Part shown: positions 18,073-27,290 of the stretch, piece after piece
Numbering within the stretch: position 1 is the first letter of the stretch
How the letters are laid out: each line of letters begins with the position of its first letter
Assembly (NCBI RefSeq): GCF_003026215.1
Contig: NZ_PYOC01000003.1
Coordinates: 372,001 to 436,000 of the forward strand
DNA: 64,000 nt
Reading direction: 5' to 3'
Source of the DNA: Photobacterium indicum
Lineage (GTDB): Bacteria > Pseudomonadota > Gammaproteobacteria > Enterobacterales > Vibrionaceae
Translations under genes and position numbers: made by a program
The notes under the pieces: model-generated
Told to the model about the DNA's origin: nothing
The model's database searches: none
What the model saw: the letters and a program-made list of their open reading frames with translations, nothing else

Positions 18073-19650
18073 ATGAATCAGCCTAAAAATATAATGTTAC
18101 TGATACTATGCCTATTGATAGGCCTTATATTGGATGTAATATGGGTAAAGAACAACATAAACCGAACAACAATAGATACAATTCAAGACCTCGATATAGC
18201 GATTGATTCTCACCTTAACAAAATCAAAACAGATCTAACAAGAGTTGATTCAAATACAATACCTTGTGATAAAAACAATAGAAAAGGGCTAGAAAAATTA
18301 AATTTCGACTCTCCAGTAATACAAGAAATCAGCTACATAGAGAATGATATATTCCTTTGTAGCGATCGCGTTAGAAAATCAAATATAAAAATAGAAGATA
18401 GCCATTTAAAAAGATTTGAAAAGCATAATGGATACGTTATTTATAGAGCGACAAGCCAAAGAAGAGGTATTAATGCATTGTTTTTCATGGTGCCAACACC
18501 TAGTGGTTGGTACCGTATCATGCTTGATAGTCGCTATATAGACTATTGGATCAAGCAATATACTCATAGAAAACAACTTGCCGGTTGTTTGGGTAATGCT
18601 GTAGACAACTTAATATGCTTAAATTCTCCCTCTCCAGTAAACGATTTTATTTATAAAAAACAGATGCGATCAGAAAAATACTCTTATTTGTTAACTGTCG
18701 GATATACTAAGGAATCATTAAAAAATGCCTTTTTCATGCAATTTCCTTATGCTGCTGCCATTATCATTATGCTTTCGATATTCACCGTATTATTGATCAA
18801 TGTATCTGTAAATTTCCGACGTTCAATTAAGTCAGATATTCAGCGTGGGATTAGAAACAAAGAGTTTTACGCTTATTATCAACCGATTGTAAATTCTAAA
18901 AATGGCCATTGGATCGGTGCTGAATTACTTGTGCGCTGGCTACACCCCAAACATGGTGTAATTTCACCAGCTGAATTTATTCACACAGCTGAAAGCACCG
19001 GGCTAATCAATGCGATTACACTTCATCTGCTAGAACGTGCTGCTTATGAAAAAACGCAGATTCAAGCAGAAAATAATAATACTTATATATCGATCAATGT
19101 TACTGCATCGATGATTATTAACCCTAGGTATGTAACTGAACTAATTAGTATTATTTCAAAGTACCCTAGCCTTCAACACAATGTGGTTTTTGAATTCACA
19201 GAACGAGAAACATTCTCATCAACTGAATTAGCCGAGCTTCAACTTGGTATGCAACGCCTACGCGAAGTGGGAATCAAATGGGCACTTGATGACTTTGGGA
19301 CAGGTTACGCGGGTTTATCAACATTACAAAGTTTACGTTTTGATATCTTAAAAATTGATCGTACCTTTGTAGCTTCTTCCGTTACAGATGCAGTCACTCA
19401 TTCAATCTTAGATAATATTGCTGAAATGGGACATACATTACACTGTACCATGGTTGCAGAGGGTGTCGAAACCGCCGAACAAGCTGAATATGTAGATGAT
19501 TTAGAGATTGAGGCAAGCCAAGGATATTTTTACGCTAAACCAATGCCATTTGACGATTATTTAAATGCACTTAGTCAACCAGCGCCTGCATCTCGCTCTG
19601 AAGCGGTCGAAACAAATACAACAACCGAGCACCAGCAAGCCATCAAATAA
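18073..19650 (+). CDS. Membrane EAL-domain c-di-GMP phosphodiesterase with periplasmic sensor region
   Basis: A 525-residue protein: one membrane helix near residues 8-25, a periplasmic region of about 200 residues with several Cys, a second helix (AAAIIIMLSIFTVLLINV), then an EAL domain. Catalytic elements look intact: the EAL-box variant GAELLVRW, the Asn of ISINVT, EFTERE, LDDFGTGYAGLS, the Lys of ILKIDR, AEGVET and QGYFYAKPM. It should hydrolyse c-di-GMP at the inner membrane. The periplasmic part resembles the CSS-motif sensor of E. coli PDEs controlled by disulfides (inferred). The start is uncertain: an ATG at 18025 would add 16 residues; neither has a good ribosome site. Confidence 0.85.
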   Translation: MNQPKNIMLLILCLLIGLILDVIWVKNNINRTTIDTIQDLDIAIDSHLNKIKTDLTRVDSNTIPCDKNNRKGLEKLNFDSPVIQEISYIENDIFLCSDRVRKSNIKIEDSHLKRFEKHNGYVIYRATSQRRGINALFFMVPTPSGWYRIMLDSRYIDYWIKQYTHRKQLAGCLGNAVDNLICLNSPSPVNDFIYKKQMRSEKYSYLLTVGYTKESLKNAFFMQFPYAAAIIIMLSIFTVLLINVSVNFRRSIKSDIQRGIRNKEFYAYYQPIVNSKNGHWIGAELLVRWLHPKHGVISPAEFIHTAESTGLINAITLHLLERAAYEKTQIQAENNNTYISINVTASMIINPRYVTELISIISKYPSLQHNVVFEFTERETFSSTELAELQLGMQRLREVGIKWALDDFGTGYAGLSTLQSLRFDILKIDRTFVASSVTDAVTHSILDNIAEMGHTLHCTMVAEGVETAEQAEYVDDLEIEASQGYFYAKPMPFDDYLNALSQPAPASRSEAVETNTTTEHQQAIK

Positions 19651-19671
19651 ATCGAACTTCACGAATAAGTT

Positions 19672-19698
19672 AAAGGGTTGCTTCAGCAGCCCTTTTCC
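19672..19698 (+). terminator. Terminator after first EAL gene
   Basis: Stem aaagggttgc / gcagcccttt with a UUCA loop and one G-U pair, followed by T-rich DNA. Confidence 0.75.
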
Positions 19699-19792
19699 TT
19701 TATCACGTATAAAATTCCTGTTTTCCCCTACCTCACCTCAAAAAACCATGTTCTAATACCCACTCATTTACGAAAAGAGACATATCAAGTAC

Positions 19793-20119
19793 ATGGAAAC
19801 ATCAAATTTGATTTCATATGACGACGTTATTGACGCAGCTTACGACATCTTTCTTGAGATGGCATCTGATAGCTTAGAACCAGTAGACGTGATCTTATTC
19901 ACCGCACAATTTGATGACCGTGGAGCAGCCGAAGCCGTTGAAACACGCGATGATTGGGGCAGCCACGTTGGCTTTGACGTTGATAAAGAATTGTACGCTG
20001 AAGTACGTATTGGCTTAGTTAACGAAGAAAATGATCAGCTTGATGACGTATTCGCTCGTATGCTAATTAGTCGTGATCCTGAACACAAGTTCTGCCATAT
20101 CTTATGGAAGCGTGATTAA
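19793..20119 (+). CDS. Putative dsDNA-mimic protein (YciU/DUF440)
   Basis: A 108-residue, very acidic protein matching the YciU/HI1450 family (UPF0263): AYDIFLEMA, the VILFTAQFDDRGAAE segment, a DDWGSHVGFD segment, and the C-terminal HKFCHILWKR. HI1450 has an acidic surface thought to imitate double-stranded DNA and to bind DNA-binding proteins such as HU; the cellular role is unsettled. Single gene with its own strong terminator. Confidence 0.88.
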   Translation: METSNLISYDDVIDAAYDIFLEMASDSLEPVDVILFTAQFDDRGAAEAVETRDDWGSHVGFDVDKELYAEVRIGLVNEENDQLDDVFARMLISRDPEHKFCHILWKRD

Positions 20120-20139
20120 GACATCACTGCTAGATACAA

Positions 20140-20196
20140 AAAAGGCGATGCATTTCTAATTAGAAAACTCTAACTTAGAAAGCATCGCCTTTTTAG
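20140..20196. terminator. Bidirectional terminator between yciU-like gene and emrD
   Basis: Outer stem aaaaggcgatgc (20140-20151) / gcatcgcctttt (20182-20193), with an inner pairing of ttctaa and ttagaa. A- and T-rich flanks serve both convergent genes. Confidence 0.85.
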
Positions 20197-20242
20197 TGCG
20201 GTATAATTAATGACCTAAGCCATTAATTATACATTCCAAGCA

Positions 20243-21451
20243 TTACACCAAAACGGGTGTATCTTGTTGGTGACTACGTTTCACCCAAATCAAGCTCAAT
20301 ACAACTAATATTGACATTACTGTCATGACAGAGCCAACACTAAACTGATCATCTGCACGCATGAAAGATGCCGACAAAGTCGCGATTCCTGCACCCAAGT
20401 TTTGTAAACCACCAAGAATTGCCCCAGCCGTTCCAGCGTGTTGCGGAAATGGCTGAATAGCTGCTGTTGTTGCCGCAGGAAACAAAATACCAGCGCCAAT
20501 GAAGTATATAAATGCCCCACCAATTAACGAACTGACTGTTACTAACCCTGCCATACCTGGAATAAGAACTGTAAGTGAACCCAGAATAATGGCTAACATA
20601 CCTAAATACATTACGCGGCTATTACCAATACGCTTAACCAATGCCGAAGACATCCAAGAACCCGCTAAATATCCCGGTAATGGCAATACAAATAACCAAC
20701 TTACCGTCTTTGAATCTAGCTTAAGTACACTGCCTAGCAATACACCTGCTGCAGCTTCAAAAACAGCGATGCCTGCAAAAGTAGCAATTAAGCAAAGTAC
20801 ATAACCTTGGAAACGGCGGTTACTCAACACATAACGATAGCTAACGAGTACGCGTTCATTACGGCGATTCTCCACCGGAAGTGTTTCAGTAAACATAAAC
20901 ATCATCGCCAATGTTACGATAGCACCAAACACTAATAAGAATATGTAACTTGCCGACCAATCAAACATTGATGACAAATATCCACCTAATACCGGTGCAA
21001 TAAGAGGGGAAAATATAACCCCCATACTCACAAGACTATTGGCTTTATGTAAATCTTCACCGTCATAGCAATCACGCGTTACTGTTCGGCACATCGCACC
21101 GCTACAGCCTGTACCTGCACCCTGAATAAAACTGGCTAATAAGAATAATTCAAAGCTTGGTGCTAGTAACGCACCAATGGTACCGATTAAAAAAATCACC
21201 ATGCCAACGATAATGACTGGTCGGCGACCTATACGATCAGATAGCGGACCATAAACGAACTGCGATAATCCGTACGGGATTAAATAAGCCGCCATTACCG
21301 CTTGTAGATAAGAAGACTGAACACCAAAATCGTGTGCCATTGCTGGGATGGCAGGCACATACATTGTTTGGGTCATTTGGCCAGCAGCGGCCAAAATAAT
21401 AACTAGAAATAGTAACTTTGCCATTTGGCTAGAAGAAGATTGCTGAGTCAC
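20243..21451 (-). CDS. emrD: EmrD-type multidrug efflux MFS transporter
   Basis: A 402-residue 12-helix transporter of the major facilitator superfamily that exports toxic compounds with proton influx. It matches EmrD: GQMTQTMYVPAIPAMA, the motif A segment YGPLSDRIGRRPVI, GAGTGCSGAMCRTVTRD and PFPQHAGTAGAILGGLQN. I choose a GTG at 21451 because GAGGG lies eight bases upstream and the length then fits the 394-residue E. coli protein; a frame open to 21550 would add 33 residues with no counterpart. Specific substrates cannot be predicted. Confidence 0.87.
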   Translation of the reverse strand: MTQQSSSSQMAKLLFLVIILAAAGQMTQTMYVPAIPAMAHDFGVQSSYLQAVMAAYLIPYGLSQFVYGPLSDRIGRRPVIIVGMVIFLIGTIGALLAPSFELFLLASFIQGAGTGCSGAMCRTVTRDCYDGEDLHKANSLVSMGVIFSPLIAPVLGGYLSSMFDWSASYIFLLVFGAIVTLAMMFMFTETLPVENRRNERVLVSYRYVLSNRRFQGYVLCLIATFAGIAVFEAAAGVLLGSVLKLDSKTVSWLFVLPLPGYLAGSWMSSALVKRIGNSRVMYLGMLAIILGSLTVLIPGMAGLVTVSSLIGGAFIYFIGAGILFPAATTAAIQPFPQHAGTAGAILGGLQNLGAGIATLSASFMRADDQFSVGSVMTVMSILVVLSLIWVKRSHQQDTPVLV

Positions 21452-21731
21452 AACCTGTACCCTCAAAAAAACAACATAAGAAAAACAAGTGAATACTCGA
21501 ATGAATAATCCACTAATAGTATGAAAAGCCACGAACAAACAGGATAACAATAACTAAGACTAATTCTGGGTTAATGTATAGCGTCTAGCTCTGTCTTAAG
21601 TGCGGTGATAGTAATGCTGAATAGTCAATCAGGCAAGAAAATAGCGTTGTATTAAGCACTAAACTTTATCATGATTTGCATTAGAAATAGTAATGAATAA
21701 ATAGTGCCAATTTTATTTATTTTCTGCATAC

Positions 21732-21757
21732 AAAAAAACCTCGAAAAAACGAGGCTT
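21732..21757 (-). terminator. ribA terminator
   Basis: Read leftward: the stem agcctcg / cgaggt, six-base loop and seven T, about 65 bases after the ribA stop. Confidence 0.8.
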
Positions 21758-21820
21758 TTGCTAAGGAACTATTTATCACAACGCCATGCATAATAATTAA
21801 ACAGAGTGCTTAATAGTTAA

Positions 21821-22420
21821 TCAATCAAAGTGAAAGCGATGCTTGCCGTGGCTAGCTTTCGTTTTCAGATAACTTTCATTACCATCTTTTACGTGGGCTT
21901 TAGTGCCAACCACTTCAGTAATGATAATGCCGTTTTCTTCGAGCTCTCGAATCTTCTTCGGGTTATTTGTTACCAAGCGAATTTCATTAAGACCTAACGC
22001 TTTAAGCATTAAAGCTGCTTCTGTAAAATCACGAAGATCGTCGCCAAAACCAAGGTGGTTATTCGCTTCATAAGTATTCATACCCTTACTTTGCAGTTCA
22101 TAAGCATCAATCTTATTATATAACCCAATACCACGCCCTTCTTGACGTAAGTAAAGAATCACCCCACCCATTTCACCCATTTTTTCAATGGTTTCATCTA
22201 ACTGTTCACCACAGTCACAACGTGAAGAGTGGAAAACATCACCGGTTAAACACTCTGAATGCATACGTACCAATGGTACTGCCGGTTTCGTATCTGCAGC
22301 TTGGAAAATAACGGCTACATGCTCTTTACCAGATTCAAGACCATTGAAAGAAAGCAAATCAGCCGGAATGTTACTCTTCTGGCCAACTTTAAAAGGCACT
22401 CGTGCTCTTATATTTACCAT
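21821..22420 (-). CDS. ribA: GTP cyclohydrolase II
   Basis: A 199-residue enzyme that opens GTP in the first step of riboflavin synthesis. The zinc site is visible as [16 protein letters not shown] (three Cys), followed by the catalytic region [10 protein letters not shown] and the C-terminal [14 protein letters not shown]. The length equals that of the single-function E. coli RibA, so it is not fused to RibB. AGGA lies about six bases before the ATG. The gene is alone; other rib genes are not in the window, and I saw no FMN riboswitch upstream. Confidence 0.95.
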   Translation of the reverse strand: MVNIRARVPFKVGQKSNIPADLLSFNGLESGKEHVAVIFQAADTKPAVPLVRMHSECLTGDVFHSSRCDCGEQLDETIEKMGEMGGVILYLRQEGRGIGLYNKIDAYELQSKGMNTYEANNHLGFGDDLRDFTEAALMLKALGLNEIRLVTNNPKKIRELEENGIIITEVVGTKAHVKDGNESYLKTKASHGKHRFHFD

Positions 22421-22707
22421 GTTGTTCCTAAGTACGTCTTAATGCCTTTAGGGTCTACAATTCAAAAACTATTACAACGAACATTGTGTGAGCGTTATGT
22501 TTGAACGTATACCCTATAGACTGATAATCTTTACAAAATACTCATGTGTCGCGCTTCATCTCAGCATAGATATAACTAAACGATAGTACGACAGATGAAT
22601 ATTCCTCTGCTTGTTGCTAGATAATATCTAAAATATTCACACTTAAAAAGTATAGTAAGAGTAAGGGTATTATTTTTTGACCACCTTAAGCCGCCTTACC
22701 TCACCTT

Positions 22708-22730
22708 GTTTTGTTATATTATAACAAAAC
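22708..22730. promoter_or_regulatory. Perfect 23-bp palindrome upstream of ribA
   Basis: gttttgttata (22708-22718) and tataacaaaac (22720-22730) are exact inverse complements around one base. It could be an operator for a dimeric regulator or part of a hairpin. It lies about 290 bases before the ribA start. Confidence 0.5.
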
Positions 22731-22823
22731 CCAGCAAAATACATTATGCAACTTATTGCTAAGCAGGTAACTTTTAATGAGCGCACAATGTTCTCCACGT
22801 AAAGCACGTTATAAATTGTAATA

Positions 22824-22903
22824 CATATACCCAAGCGACCTCAAGGTATAGCATTCAGGCTGACATCAGCGTTTTAATTCAATCGACTCAATCATCGGAT
22901 ATG
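22824..22903. repeat. Dispersed palindromic repeat, copy 2 (degenerate)
   Basis: Begins with tatacccaagcgacctcaag at 22826-22845, matching the left arm of copy 1 at most positions. The right arm is decayed, leaving only atatgt at 22898-22903 to pair with acatat. Confidence 0.6.
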
Positions 22904-22929
22904 TACTCAGGGCAGCTAGCATTTAGGTT

Positions 22930-24222
22930 TTAGCTTTGTGTTTGCTCTATCACTTCAGCCATAGATATAAGCTTATCGAGAATACGCTCACCATCTGCTC
23001 GTAAACCATTATGTTCATATTCATTCGTCATCCATGCTTTTGCATTGGGCATTAAAGCCAATGTTTCACGCGAATAATCAAACTCTACATACATATCTTC
23101 AACGTAAACCGCAGCAGTAACTGGTACGGTATTCTTAGCTAATAGATCAACATCATACAACTGCGGCCAATCTGCTTTTTCAGCCAGTAAATCCGCAGCT
23201 GTTTTTAATGGCCTAAGGGTTTCTAATTGATCGAACATCCATGGGTATACCATTTCGCCAGTAAAGCAGAAATCTTCACCAGAAACATAATTGCATTGCG
23301 GATAGTGTTCACGAACACGGTGTGCAGACCACTGTGATGCATCTTGCTGACAGTAAATTGATTCATGCAAAATGGCATAAATCGGGTTAGTCAGGTATGA
23401 CTGCTCAGCTAGCATCGCGGTTAAGAAACTGTAACTCAGTTCAGGTTTACTATTTACGTCAACAAAAGCGTCTTCCAGTAAGTAATACATGGCTAACGCA
23501 CCACCGCTGCGACCAAGATTGATACCAATCAACTGGAATTGCTCTACAGTAAAGCGCTGACCATTAGGCAGTATAATTTCATTATTCAGCAAGTAATCGG
23601 CAATACGATTACACATACCTTGTGCTGCAGGAAATGCATGGAAGAACTGTTGGGTTTTATCCAATACACGTTGATATGTCGCTTGATACACATCATCAGC
23701 ATGACGTGTCATCGACGGAATCCCCCCCGTGATATAAGCACGAGACAAACTTTGCGGATAATAAGACAAATAATGTAACGCACAGAAGCCACCAAAACTC
23801 TGCCCTAACAACGCCCACTGCTGAATACCCAACTGCTCGCGAATCGCTTCAGCGTCACGCACAATATTATCAGCACGGAATTGGCTTAGGTACGCGACTT
23901 GTTGTTCTGGTGTTCTACTGGCTAAAGTTTGATGACTAATCACCGTACTTAACCCCGTACCACGTTGATCCAACAATAGAATACGGTATTGTTTTAAAGC
24001 ACGCTTAAACCAGCCACTGTTGCTATCTGGACGAGGAGCTGGGAAACCAGGGCCACCTTGTAAGTAAACAAGCCACGGTAAATCAGTACCTTGCTTATCT
24101 TTCGCGACAACCTCTCGAGCAAACACGCGGATTGTTTCACCATCTTGATCCGTGTAATCCAGAGGTAATTCAAATTGGTGCTGGCGATAAAACAAATCAT
24201 CAACATAAAAACATGCTTGCAT
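22930..24222 (-). CDS. Proline iminopeptidase-like alpha/beta hydrolase (S33)
   Basis: A 430-residue soluble protein with the S33 peptidase layout: the oxyanion motif LQGGPGFPAPRP, LDQRGTGLS, the nucleophile elbow GQSFGG (Ser near residue 145), a helical cap and a C-terminal His in EYEHNGLRADGE. Enzymes of this type remove N-terminal proline or similar residues from peptides. No signal peptide, so probably cytosolic. A strong GGAGG lies eight bases before the ATG. It is longer than the classical 320-residue enzymes and belongs to the larger-cap type. Exact specificity is unknown. Confidence 0.82.
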   Translation of the reverse strand: MQACFYVDDLFYRQHQFELPLDYTDQDGETIRVFAREVVAKDKQGTDLPWLVYLQGGPGFPAPRPDSNSGWFKRALKQYRILLLDQRGTGLSTVISHQTLASRTPEQQVAYLSQFRADNIVRDAEAIREQLGIQQWALLGQSFGGFCALHYLSYYPQSLSRAYITGGIPSMTRHADDVYQATYQRVLDKTQQFFHAFPAAQGMCNRIADYLLNNEIILPNGQRFTVEQFQLIGINLGRSGGALAMYYLLEDAFVDVNSKPELSYSFLTAMLAEQSYLTNPIYAILHESIYCQQDASQWSAHRVREHYPQCNYVSGEDFCFTGEMVYPWMFDQLETLRPLKTAADLLAEKADWPQLYDVDLLAKNTVPVTAAVYVEDMYVEFDYSRETLALMPNAKAWMTNEYEHNGLRADGERILDKLISMAEVIEQTQS

Positions 24223-24585
24223 CGGCTTCCTCCATGAAGAAAGTAAACTTAAATAACAAACAGTTATATTACAAACTCCCTTTGTACATTACCAGCATGC
24301 ATTTACATTTAACAATACTTTACATACACAACATTCGCTTAACCGATTAAAAGCATTCCACTCAAATAATAGTGAGAGAAATAATATAGTTATTCATGCA
24401 ATTGCTTTCGTAGAATATTAATATTCACTTTCAATATATAAATACTACCCTTGTATTTATATACTGTGTGTTCAGTTATAATTTTTGCATTATCATGAAC
24501 TGATTGATTAATATCGTATATAAATAACAACAACACCGTATCAATCACACGTTCGAATTACATACCATTGAGGGTTCCGCTAACA
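24223..24585. other. Divergent intergenic region
   Basis: About 360 AT-rich bases between the divergent hydrolase and EAL genes. No gene recognised. It must contain both promoters. Confidence 0.5.
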
Positions 24586-26106
24586 ATGAACAATATCACT
24601 TGGGTTCGCTGGAAACAGCCCTTATTTATATTCATTGCTGGAATAGTTTTGATTATCGCCTCAACAGAGATATTGAGTTTTTTTCTTTTTAAATATGAAG
24701 TTAAACGTAGACTAGATAATCTCCAGTACTTTTATCAAGATCGCTACCTTTCTATCGGTGGTGAAATTGAACAATTAGCTGATGCAGTATCATTCACATG
24801 TAATGATAACGATATAGCTTTAATGCGTAACCATATTGAAGAATCACCCGCAATACAACTACTTGAATTACACACCAAAAGTGGAATGTGTTCCATTTAT
24901 GGCAATGATAGTGAACTTGTCAAAAAAATGCCCAATCAAGCAACAATAAGTGATAATAAATTTGCTATTGAGTCCTACCTTCATAATCGCTTAAAAATTA
25001 CGATAAGTGATGAACGAGGAATGTTTATTGTCATAACCGAACCATTTGAACAAGTTTTCCTTCGAAGCGAACTGTGTAGCGACTGTTATGCCGTAGAGTT
25101 ACATGTCGAAGACCAATTTCTATCATTATTTGAAAAAGAAAAAAATGAAACCTATTTTTTCATCGCATCTCAACAATTCACTAAGCGTATATTCCTAAAT
25201 GTGTATTCAAGTAAGCTAGGAGTAACATCACTGATAAAAGCCGACGTCATTTTTGTACAGGCCATTTTATGCATAATATTACTATTGACTTGTTTATTAC
25301 TTGGACTATTAAAGGGTCAGAACGGTACATTAAAAGAACTTATATATTTAGGATTAAAAAACAAAGAATTCATTCCGTTTTATCAACCTATAGTAGACTC
25401 ATCTAGTCAGCAGGTTATCGGGTGCGAGATCTTAGTTCGCTGGATAAAAAAGAATGGTGAGATCATTTCACCAAACCTATTTATTCCTATTGCTGAGTAT
25501 AATGGGCAAATCTTTGAGCTAACATATGATTTATTAAACCAAGTTTCCGCTGACATCGGCAAATTAGCATTAAAGCATCCCGATTTTTATGTCAGTCTTA
25601 ATGTAATACCTGAACAGCTAGAAGATGATAATTTTGCTGAAAATGTATTTAAAATCCTTAAAAAGCACCAAATCGAAGCGAACAATATTGCATTTGAAGT
25701 AACAGAACGTACACCCTTCACCAATTTAAAAAAAGCAGAAAAAGTAATAAACCAATTAAAAAGCCAGAACATCGATATAAAACTAGATGATGCAGGAACG
25801 GGGTACGGTGGTTTCAGCTACTTACAAGAATTGCCTATTGACACGCTTAAAATTGATAAAATGTTTGTAGAAACAATTGGTACAAATGACGTAAAAAGTA
25901 AAATTTTGAGCTCTATCATTTTGTTTGGAAAAAATGCTGGTCTTAAAATGATCGCGGAAGGCGTAGAAAATCAAGAACAAGTCGAATACTTAAATCGAAA
26001 GGGAATCACTTTAATACAAGGTTATTATTACGCTAAGCCAATGCCATTCGAAGACTTTTCCCGTTATTATGAACGAAACCTCGCAACATATGAGGCGCAC
26101 GATTAG
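24586..26106 (+). CDS. Second membrane EAL-domain phosphodiesterase
   Basis: A 506-residue protein with an N-terminal membrane helix (FIFIAGIVLIIASTEILSFF), a periplasmic region of about 190 residues with cysteines at SFTCND, SGMCSIYG and ELCSDCYA, a second helix (AILCIILLLTCLLLGLL) and an EAL domain. Catalytic elements remain: the EIL box in GCEILVRW, SLNVIP, EVTERT, LDDAGTGYGG, TLKIDK, AEGVEN and QGYYYAKPM. The loop has DDAGTG in place of the usual DDFGTG. Expected role: redox- or ligand-controlled c-di-GMP breakdown. GAGGG about 11 bases before the ATG supports this start. Same architecture as the gene at 18073, but well diverged. Confidence 0.85.
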   Translation: MNNITWVRWKQPLFIFIAGIVLIIASTEILSFFLFKYEVKRRLDNLQYFYQDRYLSIGGEIEQLADAVSFTCNDNDIALMRNHIEESPAIQLLELHTKSGMCSIYGNDSELVKKMPNQATISDNKFAIESYLHNRLKITISDERGMFIVITEPFEQVFLRSELCSDCYAVELHVEDQFLSLFEKEKNETYFFIASQQFTKRIFLNVYSSKLGVTSLIKADVIFVQAILCIILLLTCLLLGLLKGQNGTLKELIYLGLKNKEFIPFYQPIVDSSSQQVIGCEILVRWIKKNGEIISPNLFIPIAEYNGQIFELTYDLLNQVSADIGKLALKHPDFYVSLNVIPEQLEDDNFAENVFKILKKHQIEANNIAFEVTERTPFTNLKKAEKVINQLKSQNIDIKLDDAGTGYGGFSYLQELPIDTLKIDKMFVETIGTNDVKSKILSSIILFGKNAGLKMIAEGVENQEQVEYLNRKGITLIQGYYYAKPMPFEDFSRYYERNLATYEAHD

Positions 26107-26537
26107 CCTCTTTGCTCTTAACACTCAGAAATGAAATATTTGATTGAATAATTATCCCGCCACAAAATCAAATAAAAGCGTATAGTAACTTTATCGACAA
26201 CGTGAATACCGCGTTGAAGCCACAATAATCCACTTATTATTATGGCGGGAGATGATGATCCTCCTTTAACTGCCTTACTGAAGTTTACCCTTCTTATAAG
26301 GATGATGACGTCTAACAACATTGGCATAGAATGGCCAGAGGAAGCTTTTTCGTGGGTCCCTACATCCATAGAAAGCTGCAGTTGTTAGATCGTAATTATC
26401 CTCTACCGTTCTCTGCCCTTTATTTAAAGCACAATCATTCAATTTGTACGGTTCAATCGCTCGCCTTTATTAGACGCGATTTCACAATAACAACGAATTG
26501 AACGGTACAACGCTAGAACAGCAAATGAGGCAGAGTA
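26107..26537 (+). promoter_or_regulatory. Long leader with nested inverted repeats before the NifU-like/GGGtGRT genes
   Basis: About 430 bases without a convincing gene. Features seen: two small hairpins, ggag / ctcc at 26248-26263 and ccttactgaag... / cttcttataagg at 26273-26301, each with a GATGATGA stretch; a 9-bp pair tctaacaac (26311-26319) / gttgttaga (26381-26389); and a 14-bp pair at 26444-26457 and 26497-26510 matching at 13 positions. The last ends 27 bases before the start codon. It looks like a structured 5' leader or operator region but fits no riboswitch class I can name. Confidence 0.45.
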
Positions 26538-27230
26538 ATGCAATATTCAGCAGAAGTTCAAAACATGTGTCCTATCTCGCGCGGACCACAACATGCGTCT
26601 TCACCTATTCCTGTAGAAGGTCGCTGGGTTAGCCCGAAAGATGTAATTGCTATTTCCGGCGTTAGCCACGGTGTAGGCACATGTGCACCACAACAAGGCG
26701 CAGCAAAACTTACTCTTAATGTTAAAGATGGCATCATTGAAGAAGCCTTGATTGAAACTATCGGTTGCTCTGGTATGACGCACTCTGCTGCGATGTCATC
26801 TGAAATCATCACCGGTAAAACCATTCTTGAAGCCTTAAATACAGACCTTGTCTGTGATGCGATTAACGTGGCAATGCGTGAGATTTTCTTGCAGTACGTA
26901 TACGGTCGCACACAAACGGCTTTCTCACTTGATGGCTTACCAATCGGCGCAGGTCTTGAAGACTTAGGTAAAGGACTACGTAGCCAAATTGGTACTCACT
27001 ACGGTACGCGTGAAAAAGGCCCTCGTTACATGGAAATGGCAGAAGGTTATGTCACTAAGTTAGCACTAGATGACAACGATGAGATCATTGGTTATTCATT
27101 CGTTAACCTTGGAAAAATGATGGAGTTTATCGGCAAAGGGACATCTGCGGAAGAGGCGATGGAACAAGCCTGCGGTCAATATGGCCGTTTCGACGAAGCG
27201 GTTCGCACTATCGACCCTCGTCACCAATAA
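26538..27230 (+). CDS. NifU/IscU-like iron-sulfur scaffold paired with GGGtGRT protein
   Basis: A 230-residue protein with a NifU-N/IscU-like core. Candidate cluster-binding cysteines are in GVGTCAPQQGAAK, TIGCSGMTHSAAM and QACGQYGRF, echoing the three Cys of IscU but with different spacing; more Cys lie at NMCPIS and LVCDAI. Proteins of this type are annotated as Fe-S scaffold-like and occur beside GGGtGRT genes, as here: the partner begins 60 bases downstream. A GAGG-type ribosome site precedes the ATG. No isc, suf or nif genes are nearby, so it is unlikely to be the housekeeping scaffold. Its client is unknown. Confidence 0.75.
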   Translation: MQYSAEVQNMCPISRGPQHASSPIPVEGRWVSPKDVIAISGVSHGVGTCAPQQGAAKLTLNVKDGIIEEALIETIGCSGMTHSAAMSSEIITGKTILEALNTDLVCDAINVAMREIFLQYVYGRTQTAFSLDGLPIGAGLEDLGKGLRSQIGTHYGTREKGPRYMEMAEGYVTKLALDDNDEIIGYSFVNLGKMMEFIGKGTSAEEAMEQACGQYGRFDEAVRTIDPRHQ

Positions 27231-27290
27231 ACGCAGTCATACACGACTTACGCATCACATGCTATTACGCTGAATTTTGAGGATACCATC

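Larger units (their letters stand above)
22421..22929. other. Intergenic region with palindrome and repeat
   Basis: About 510 bases without a gene. It holds the ribA promoter, the perfect 23-bp palindrome described separately, and a diverged copy of the dispersed repeat. Both flanking genes read leftward. Confidence 0.6.

Noticed and set aside
26118-26369. Leftward open frame of 83 codons in the GGGtGRT leader
   Set aside because: No ribosome site at its start, odd composition, and it overlaps the inverted repeats better explained as leader structure. I keep it only as a possibility.
26440-26515. Resemblance of GTACGGTTC to group II intron domain V
   Set aside because: No other intron domains or reverse transcriptase nearby; the match is too short.
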